Of a stretch of DNA of 64,000 nt, positions 55,961 through 64,000 are shown piece by piece; positions within the stretch are counted from its first letter, which is position 1, and each line of letters opens with the position of its first letter. The stretch is from Schistosoma haematobium (Eukaryota; Platyhelminthes; Trematoda; Strigeidida; Schistosomatidae). The stretch covers positions 6,172,801-6,236,800 of the forward strand of contig NC_067198.1 of the NCBI RefSeq assembly GCF_000699445.3, in the 5' to 3' direction. The notes below the pieces were generated by a model that did not search any database, was not told the DNA's origin, and worked only from the letters and a program-made list of their open reading frames with translations. Both the position numbers and the translations under genes were made by a program.

Positions 55961-57469
55961 GATTTCATTACTGATCACAATATGATATCAAGGTAACTAT
56001 AATTTGTTACAAAAAAATCATAAGTTGACATCAGCAGGAGAAGCATTGAGAACTTAGGAAACATTGAGCAGTTTCCTGTTTTATATTATTCCATAACTAT
56101 TCAGATATTTCCAATTACAGCTTCAGGACTGTCAATTGTTGAGATAAATGTGACACTATTCAGATATCAAATTAAAATTCACTTGTTTATGATATTAATT
56201 CCAGTCAAATGATAATACTGCATAACGGTCATCTAATGCTGTGAACTATTTCTATCTCACAATCAACATGGTTGGAAATATAGAAATAAATTAATGGTGT
56301 TAGCTTCTTTGATGATTGAAAACTAGAACTAAAAAGCTTAACATAATTTGGATTTTGTTTTGTTTTTTTAAAATAAAATGAGTTTGTTAGCCGAATAGAT
56401 CCTAAGCTGATACCTGTAGAATACAGAGCTATTATCAGCTAATGCTTGTAAGATCACTGGAGAGTAACGACGGTTGTTGTATTATCTACTGTTCTAACTA
56501 TGGTACACATAGTGGAACGATTTGAAATCCACGATGAAGCACTTAGCTGTAAATCGAGTAACTAAACTGTAACATTTTTAACTGATGAAGTTGTGTAGAG
56601 TATAAAGTAGCGGATCATTCCATTCAGGATTACAAGTACTCAAATAGTATGAAATCTTTTCAGTAGGACGTTGTGTTAAATATTTGAAACCACAATGTCA
56701 CAAAACAAAATACAGTGTGATGTAAAATCACTAGGATTAGTAACCATATTTCAATTTGAACGACGGCATTCAATCACCCCGAAGTCCTAAACGATATTAA
56801 ATTATAGTTCTGATGAGAATAAAAGACCTCGGCGAATTTTCTTGAACTTATATTACCCCACTGGTCCTTTCTATTATCTAACTGATTAGTCATGCTTTCA
56901 TTTTGCTGCTTTTGTTATATGCCCTAAAGCTATAGCTGTCACTATGTAGATCAAGTTGTTATACTACAACTCTGAGTCCTTGAAATGTCATGCTCTTCCT
57001 GGATTCATTGCTTTTATTTTCACTTGTATAAAAGATTAATATTGAAGTGTTGTCAAGAATATGCGTTGAGCTTTCTAGGATGCATAGATCCAGCTCATAT
57101 TAGGAAACATCTTCCGACTGTACACAATTCAAAATAATCGTAAGCTGTTTCAAAATAAAAAATATGTTTTTGATATCCCATCTCTCAGTGTATTAATGCC
57201 TACAGTTATATGGTACAATAGTTTTTTGAAGGTTTACCGAATTCCAAATTACACCATTCAGTGCACATACGTATACTTACATACAGATATACTGTAACGG
57301 AAAAAGCAGACTTGCATAAGTATAGACATAATGTATGTTTATTCATATAGTATGGTTAGAATCTTTCACTTCGTCTAAGGTCCCATTCAGTTTATAATTA
57401 TGATAGCAGTAATAATAATATAGACAAATTAGTCAATTATGGAGTATCACTGAAATCACGAACTGGCCT
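55961..57469. other. Noncoding, nothing recognised
   Basis: No exons, clear repeats or RNA genes could be supported. Confidence 0.3.
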
Positions 57470-57815
57470 AAGTCAGACAGTCATTGAAGATCATAAAACA
57501 CTGGACAGACATTTCTAGATAGTATGAGACTTCTTAGCTGTGTATCCAAGATTCCATCAAGGGTCGGACTCAAGACCTCATAGTCTAGAGGCAAACGATT
57601 AACCTTTAAACTAATCAGTCAATATCCAATGGCTTACTTGTCAAACTTCAATTAATTCGTGATATTGCCAAATCGTAATTTATTGTCTTTGATAGGTAAC
57701 TAACTGCCTCACGCCTGATATAATTAAATTAATTTCAAGAGGTAATCACCAAAGTTCTAGTGAGGAGTAGAGTTCAACTGTACCAAGTATGAGATGATCG
57801 AGTATTAATAAATAA
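57470..57815 (-). repeat. Family A SINE, degenerate, minus strand, followed by a 5'-region piece
   Basis: Minus strand: ribozyme remnant TTCTAGATAGTATGAGACTT and head ATTAACCTTTAAACTAATCA. 57735-57795 resembles the SINE 5' region on the plus strand (GTTCTAGTGAGGAGTAG). Confidence 0.45.
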
Positions 57816-57818
57816 CTG

Positions 57819-58774
57819 ATGAATGAAATAGGAAAACTGACAGACTCGTTCGAAGTAAAGACCGGTGTCAAGCAAGGTTGCTTATTCTCATCCTTTCTAT
57901 TTCTCATGGTGATCGACTGGATCATGAAGACAACAACATCTGAGGGGAAGCATGGGATACAGTGGACAGGTAGGATGCAGCTGGACGATCTAGAATTCAG
58001 ATATGATCTGGCTCTTCTATCGCACACGCAACAACAAATTCAGGAGAAGACGACCAGTGTAGCAGCAGTCTTAGCACTAATAAGTCTGAACATACACATA
58101 AGGAAAAGCAATATTCTCCGATACAACACAGCATGCACCAATCAAATCACACTTGACAGAGAAGATTTGGAAGATGCAAAAACATTTACATATATGGGCA
58201 GCATCATCGATGAACACAGTGGATCTGATGCAGATGTGAAGGCGCCGATCGGCAAAGCAAGAACAGCATATATACAACTGAAACACATCTGCAATTCAAA
58301 ACAACTATCTGTGCACCAACACCAATATCAGAATTTCCAATACAAATGTCAAGACAGTTCCACTTTACGAGGTGGAAACCTGGAGAACTACGAAAGTCAT
58401 CATCCAGAAGAAATAAGTGTTCATTAACAGTTGCCTACTCAGAATACTTCGGATCCGTTGACCGGACACTACACTATCAGCAACAACCTACTGTGTGAGA
58501 GAACAGATCGGATTCCAGTGTAGGAAGAAATCAGGAAGAAGTGTTGGAAGTGAATAGGACACACATTGAGGAAAGCACCCACATGTGTCACAAGTCAAGC
58601 CGTCAATCGGAATCCTCGAAACCAAAGGAGAAGAAGAAGAAGAAGACCAAAGAACACATTACGTCGAGAAATGGAGACAGATATGAGAAGAATGAATAAC
58701 AATTGAATAGAACTGTAAAGGAATGCACATGACAGAGTGGGTTAGAGAATTCTGGTCGGTGGCCTGTGCTCCAC
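57819..58774 (+). pseudogene. RTE/SR2-like LINE 3' fragment, longest copy, defective
   Basis: It reads 202 codons: FEVKTGVKQGC (RT motif 4), then DDLEFRYDLALLSH where the catalytic F-A-D-D box is expected, then [12 protein letters not shown]. The catalytic box is changed and the frame shifts later at the same place as in the 32.1 and 40.2 kb copies. No functional RT is possible. It ends at about 58774 without a TAAG tail. Confidence 0.78.
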
Positions 58775-58847
58775 TTCACTTGTTAAACTTTCGTCAAAAA
58801 AACTAATCAAACGAAATAACAAAGAAAGAAAACATGAAACGAAAAAA

Positions 58848-58917
<70 letters not shown>

Positions 58918-60337
58918 AACAAATAATATTAGCAACAATAAGATAGAAAGACATAATCTTCAAAACGATGAGATTGTAGATGAATTGAAAGAAACAAAAA
59001 TAATAGAAAACTGATGATGGTGACACTTGATTGGAATTAATAAAAAAAATAGGCAAATTAACTGGACTGAGTTGAGTGTATTTCTCCATTAATAAGGAAA
59101 CAAAACATACACACACATAGTTAATCAAGGAAACAAAAAAAGCACTCACACGCACACACACGAGAAAACGAGAGGCTATTAATACTTATCTATATGATTT
59201 ATACATTCAAGGACCAAGAAACAACCCCCCCTACATTATAAATACAAATTAACTATGATTATTAAAATAAAAACTATCATTAGAGAAAGTGTAATATCAG
59301 GTTTAAAAAATAATCTATTACGTAATAAAACTCAACATTATGTCAATATACAATCAAGAAGTCGATAAAATCAATAATACCAAAGGAGGTGCACAATAAC
59401 AGAAAGCCAAAGAAAAAAGAAAAGAAAGTAATTAGATAGATAGATAGATAGATTAATGGAAAGAGTATATATATTCAAAAGAGAAAAAATGAATTCTATT
59501 TTATATATTGTTTGTTATATTATGTACAATATTATAAACTTTCTTCTTTGAATAGCATCTTCTAATCAGAACAACATAATCTGTTATATATAATAAATAT
59601 AAATATACATATGAATTCATTTCAGTATGTTACACAATTGGGATAATCATTTCAAATAGTTCTCTTGTGATTTTCATCATCTTCATTTATACACCGTTAT
59701 GATGATAATAATAATAATAATAATAGAGGTGAGCTAGATTTCAACTCTAATTACGTCTTAAAGAAGAGATTGAAATTCAACGAAATTAAATGTAAACATT
59801 ATAGTTACAAAACAAGTACTACAATGTCTCCATGTGTGTGTGTGTGTGTATTTGTGCGTGCGTATATGGGTGTGTGTACACATGTGTATGTGTATCTGAA
59901 ACTAAAAGTTCGAATATTGTTACCATTGTAAAATAGGAAACACAAACATGAAAAATCGTTTAGAAAAAAAGGGAATTACACACACACACACACAAGCACA
60001 CACATTATTATATTGTATTCAATTTGTAAGATATAAATGTTAAAACAACTTTAATAGGTATCTAGTACATGTAAGTTATCTGGATGGATAAACAAAGTTA
60101 TTTATTTTTTTTTAAAAAATGAACTGAATAAAAGAAGAAAATATTGATAAAGAACAAAAAAAGAACTACAACAACAACAAAAATATTTGTATAATTTCAT
60201 ATTCATAAGTACAAATACATGAAAATTGTATATACAAATAGGCTTTATTTTATATTTCATTTAAATAGATCTTCCTGTGGATTTGAAATGACTCGATGAT
60301 TAGTTTACATTTCATAAACAAACAAAAAAACACACAC
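58775..60337. other. Probable 3'-UTR and downstream region of the START gene
   Basis: No coding signal. It is full of simple repeats: (TA)n at 58855-58913, GATA near 59435-59452, AAT near 59706-59724, and TG/CA runs near 59835 and 59981. An open frame across the (TA)n tract is an artefact of the repeat. Confidence 0.5.
58855..58913. repeat. (TA)n microsatellite
   Basis: An uninterrupted TA run of nearly 60 bp. Confidence 0.92.
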
Positions 60338-60626
60338 TTAAAATCGATTAATTAATATATCAGTTGATACTGATGATGTATCTGTAGTTGATGATGAAAT
60401 TGGTATATGTGTACTTGTAGTAATAGCAGTAGTAGTTGTTGTTGTTGTTGTTAAATTATTGACAGTTATAGTTGAATATGGTGGTGGGGAAGGTCTAGAT
60501 ATTGAATCTTCTAATTCATAAGTTAAAATTGGTGATTTCGACTTTTGAAGTGATCGTCGCAAATTGATTAATCGTCGACATAATGTATGACCCCATTGAT
60601 TCACATACCAATCAGGTCCATATCCT
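60338..60626 (-). CDS. START-domain gene, last exon
   Basis: Acceptor ATTATCTCTTACAG on the minus strand; reads GYGPDWYVNQWGHTLCRRLI, completing the START C-terminal helix. A polar tail follows, with a Thr run (GTT-repeat DNA) and the end DILINRF. Candidate minus-strand AATAAA signals lie at 60249-60244 and 60106-60101. Confidence 0.7.
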
Positions 60627-63163
60627 CTGTAAGAGATAATCAAGTGATAAGTAATACAATTATGTTTTAAAAGCCAATAATACTGATAAAAATCAACAGT
60701 AATGGTTAAACCTTTTCTAGTTTCATGGACTACTTTATTTGCTTTGACCTATGTATCGAATGATTTACAGCGAACATCGCATATAAACCCCATTTATTTT
60801 TGTAAACATTTTATACTACTGATGATAGTACCAGTAGGCAAGGTGACAGAAATAAACGTTGTTCTTAGCATAATTATGAACAAATTTTGTGAACACGAAT
60901 GAAATAGAGGACTAATAATACTCCATAAGTCTAAGCTAATCACTGAATATATCAGTTTATAATGGTTTATGTCCAAATTTTTATTGCATATTCTTTCAAC
61001 TCTTGTGTAACCTACCCCATTTTTATGCTTTATTCTGTTATTAATGATCTACTTATTTTCCAAACTTAATGTCCAATTTATGTTACATAAATTGTGATAA
61101 TACTTCTCAATAAATGTACATCATGCGTTTTCATGTATGGTTTACATTACCAGCTGTAGTTTGATTCTTATCTGCCATATGAGATTTGTGAATCCTAGCT
61201 TATGAGTAGTTATAACAAACTGCACTATTTTATTGCTTGTAATTTATCGATTGAAGTAAATGCTATCTGACTAACCAATATTGAACTGGTTATTCTTAAC
61301 TTAATCTATGCTAAGTGCTAGCTATTGTTGTTGTCGTAGATTTTTACCACCTTGAATGTGTGTCAGTTGTTGCTTGAATAATCCAGTGGTAATATATCAG
61401 AATTAGAAAGAGATTGAATAAGACCCGAGTCACATAGGGAGTACTAGCTCCCACAAGACTACAGATTTGCTTTGTTGACGAGTCCCAACTAGTGTGAAAT
61501 GTATCTTCAGGGATTCTTACCGACTACCCCTGATAATTTAACATTTCAATATGGTATACAAAAAGTTGAATTATTTAGACTAGTGGCTACATTACAACTA
61601 GTTCGATAGAAATCTATCAGCAAACAAACATGAAATTGATCATTACCCAATCAATTCTAAATCAACTTAAATACAGACCTATAAATTGAACTATTTATTA
61701 TGAGTTGTATAACTATTAACGTGTCTGTTCTGAAAAAAACTTAAACAGTTTAGTAACTAATTGACTTCAGCCAAGCTATTCTGAAGGATCTAGAGGATGA
61801 TTTTTCTATTTAATCATAATTTCAATGCGGTACTCAACTTTGAAATAGATTATAACCTTTTAGGTTTGACAGACTTAGGTATTTATTTATTATGTTGAAT
61901 GGTTGTCCTAGTCATAAGCTTCCTAAATATATGCCAAAACCGGATACTCGAGTAAGGAAACCAAGAGTACGAGCCTACCAAAATCTCTTGCTTGGCTTGT
62001 ATCTGATTAACTCAGAGTATTACCTTTCCTTACTAAGAAAAGAAAACTTGGCGTTTTGTTTTATTCTATGATATCATTTGTTCTTGTTGAATAACCATTT
62101 TGTTGACATCAATTTTTTTCCTATAACCACTAATATTGTCATTATTTCTACTAGTTTGCTTACAACAAATAATAATCGAGGCTTAGCTGGAGTTTTCACT
62201 TTCAAACTCAAGGTTGAGAATAGGAGATGGCATGTGTATCACTGAACCAATAGGATTTCTGTACTATATCCTTACATAAAATCTTTCCTTTATATATTAC
62301 ACCATTGAGTTAACTGCTTCTACGAATCCGGTGTTCATCTCACTGTGCTAATGAGGTGTGGCAACTTAGACCAATGCATGTATGTGCCTGGTCCTATGTT
62401 GTAACTGACTGACCTACTGACCGATAGGAGCAAAGCTTATATCCGATCACGAATAGTTGTATCGGTCAGAATGTATCATTGGTTAAGGCTAAGGATGCTA
62501 GAAAAGTGAAGTAGAAAAATTATAATCGGAATTCTGAATGGTGAACTTCGCAAATGATATCGATTAACGTTGCCCAGATAATAACTTGTAATACTCTGTC
62601 TTGATAATTTCATCTTGTTATGCCTAAATGATGGGGCAATTTGAATCGATGCATATATGTGCCAGGTTCTACATTAGATATAACTAATTAACTGACTGAC
62701 TGATATGAGTTGTTATGACTCAATTGAATCGTTGAGTCAGAACTGTTGTTTTATGGATTTATTAAATCTAAGAATTCCATTTTTTTCTTAATGTATATAT
62801 AACAAGACAACTTACTTTACGTCAACTCGAGATAATAAGTATACACGACAACCTCGACCATTATTATCTGGACGAATATAGACATGATCTTCATACACAT
62901 GACCTAGAACATTAATCGACTGACTTGTTGATAATGTTGTTAAAGAATGAGTAGTGTTTGTACTGGAAAATGCAGAATTACATATTGATTCACTTAACAT
63001 GGCACAACTTCCATCATCCAATGTATATTGTATACCACGTAATAATTGTAATAGACATTTTGGTTGTGGATAAGTTGAAGATAAATGTAATTCGCAAAGG
63101 TCAACACAATCAGATATTTGATCAACTATTGTCATTTGTACAACTTCTGGATCCCATGATGAT
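60338..63163 (-). CDS. START-domain protein, DLC1/STARD8/STARD13 RhoGAP-like, C-terminal part
   Basis: Two exons on the minus strand, 63163..62816 and 60626..60338, with a 2,189-bp intron joined in phase 2 (AA+A gives Lys). The first reads SSWDPEVVQMTIVDQISDCV..., and the junction gives LLSRVDVKGYGPDWYVNQWG, then RRLINLRRSL. From memory, the START domains at the C-end of DLC-family RhoGAPs share the pattern WD..., then SRVDLKG..PEWY, then a GH-L block and a basic RIR/S motif. In that family the domain follows SAM and RhoGAP domains; these would be encoded beyond the right edge. Animal DLC proteins inactivate RhoA at adhesions, and the START domain is thought to bind lipid. The sequence after the domain is a Ser/Thr/Pro-rich tail of about 70 aa, longer than in vertebrates. 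Another START protein remains possible. Confidence 0.68.
61430..61660 (+). repeat. Family C copy in the START-gene intron
   Basis: TTGACGAGTCCCAACTAGTG-TGAAAT, GACTACCCCTGATAATTTAA and GACTAGTGGCTACATTACAA match the family. Core C3 is U. Confidence 0.55.
62300..62425 (+). repeat. CR1-like LINE 3' tail fragment
   Basis: GGTGTGGCAACTTAGACCAA, TGTGCCTGGTCCTATGTTGT and AACTGACTGACC match the 25.6 kb LINE end. Confidence 0.5.
62600..62710 (+). repeat. CR1-like LINE 3' tail fragment
   Basis: TGATGGGGCAATTTGAATCG and TATGTGCCAGGTTCTACATT, then ACTGACTGACTG. It is a second tail piece in the same intron and orientation. Confidence 0.45.
62816..63163 (-). CDS. START-domain gene, penultimate exon
   Basis: The acceptor TTCTTCTTAAACCTAG and the donor AAA/GTAAGTTG (minus strand) bound 348 nt. 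It contains the first two thirds of the START domain, including QYTLDDGSCAMLSES and the strand GHVYEDHVYIRP. A Ser/Thr-rich insertion (SSTNTTHSLTTLSTS) sits in a probable loop. Entry phase 2 means at least one exon lies to the right. Confidence 0.7.
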
Positions 63164-63229
63164 CTAGGTTTAAGAAGAAAAATATGTAGAGAGAAAGTGC
63201 AAAAGGATAGAAATAAGACATGATGTTTC

Positions 63230-63640
63230 GGAAATTTTAAAAGTTGAGATTATGAGTCAGTTGAAGCTAGGTCACAATAAGAAACCTGGAATCACTGGAA
63301 GGCTGTTTCATCCAGTTATGGGACCCTTCAGAGGTGCGCATCCACAACCCCGCCTCGTGAGATTCCAACCCAAGACCTATCAGCCTCGCGCGCGAACGCT
63401 TAACCTCTAGACCACTGAGTCAATCAGCATTCAGTGGTGTAAATGTCTAACTTCAAATAACCCACGAAATTAGGCCACACATTCACCATTATCTTCAGCG
63501 AGTTACTATCTCACAACAGACCCATTTGAACTCCACTGGTCACTGCTTCTCACTAGAACTCCAGGAAATACCTTTTGAAGCCAGTCACTAGTGAGCATAG
63601 GATGATCATTATCAGAAGGGGTTTCGGAAATTGATCATAA
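63230..63640 (-). mobile_element. Family A SINE, near full length, minus strand
   Basis: Minus strand: 5' region (TGAGAAGCAGTGACCAGTGG), head with AGTGGTCTAGAGGTTAAGCG, B box GGTTGGAATCTCACG, ribozyme CTGAAGG (A9 to G) with GAAA, and a 3' end near 63240. It is about 70 bp upstream of the START exon acceptor, inside the next intron. Confidence 0.65.
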
Positions 63641-63954
63641 AAAAGATTTACTCAATCCTTTCAACTCCTTTTACAACTATCTAGTGGCAATAAGGTTTTA
63701 AATAAGGTCACTTAGTATAATTGTCATCTTGCAAAAAACTTAATAACACTTGTCTATTAGCATGATATTTGGGTGGTTTCAGGTTCTCATCATGAACTAA
63801 TATCATAATAAGAGGATTATTGAAGAAATTTCTGAAGCTCCAGCTGATATACCTATGGATAACTAACTTTCAAAAAACAATTTCCGAAAATTACAAAAAA
63901 ATATGTAATGATGTAATCATGTAATCATCATATTTGTATGGATTTATATTTCCC

Positions 63955-64000
63955 TGTTGTTGATGTTAGGAGATGGAATCGATCAATCTCTATTAGATTA
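63955..64000 (+). repeat. Start of a family B (Smα-type) repeat, cut by the window edge
   Basis: TTAGGAGATGGAATCGATCA followed by ATCTCTATTAG resembles the head of the 10.0 and 21.9 kb copies. Confidence 0.4.

Noticed and set aside
58742..59161. 139-codon minus-strand frame
   Set aside because: Produced by translation of a (TA)n microsatellite (Tyr-Ile repeats).
1..64000. CRISPR arrays, operons or bacterial elements
   Set aside because: No direct-repeat/spacer array; the intron structure and SINEs are those of an animal genome.

Overview
The window is AT-rich, intron-rich animal DNA crowded with short retroelements. It very probably comes from a blood fluke (Schistosoma or a close relative). 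The reasons are the Smα-type repeats carrying hammerhead ribozymes, RTE/SR2-like and SR1/SR3-like LINE 3' ends, and genes with short exons and kilobase introns. Published work reports Smα hammerheads in S. mansoni, S. haematobium and Schistosomatium but not S. japonicum, so an African-type schistosome fits best. The species itself is an inference.

Three protein-coding genes can be supported. (1) About 7.66-12.99 kb, + strand: the last four recognisable exons of an unidentified gene whose final exon encodes a hydrophobic, probably membrane-embedded C-terminus. All three introns have compatible phases. (2) 33.62-48.98 kb, + strand: a complete-looking four-exon Mox/Meox-type homeobox gene, predicted at 670 aa with the homeodomain at residues 583-642. 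The homeodomain is split between positions 44 and 45 by a 7.6 kb intron. (3) 60.34-63.16 kb, - strand: the last two exons of a gene encoding a START domain most like those of DLC1/STARD8/STARD13 (Drosophila cv-c) RhoGAPs. The rest of this gene lies beyond the right edge.

Most of the remaining sequence is interspersed repeats. At least three families carry hammerhead ribozyme motifs. Family A is a tRNA-like SINE with the core CTGAGGA...GAAA. Family B is the Smα type with CTGACGA-GTCCCAAATAGGAC-GAAA. Family C has CTGACGA-GTGC...GCAY-GAAA. Other repeats are three 3' fragments of one defective RTE-like LINE, degenerate CR1-like LINE pieces, a ~530-bp SINE-like repeat with fixed ends and a TAAA-rich tail, a MITE with terminal inverted repeats, foldback hairpins and microsatellites.

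The most striking pattern is that copies of the hammerhead families repeatedly sit in the genome as inverted duplications (snap-back units) around or beside the ribozyme. Several have exact 12-15 bp target-site duplications, and two can be compared with empty paralogous sites inside this same window. The best single copy (37,739-37,937, in intron 1 of the Mox gene) puts a ribozyme with every core residue intact near the tip of a 53-bp hairpin. Gene and repeat calls rest on reading the sequence only; no database search was possible.
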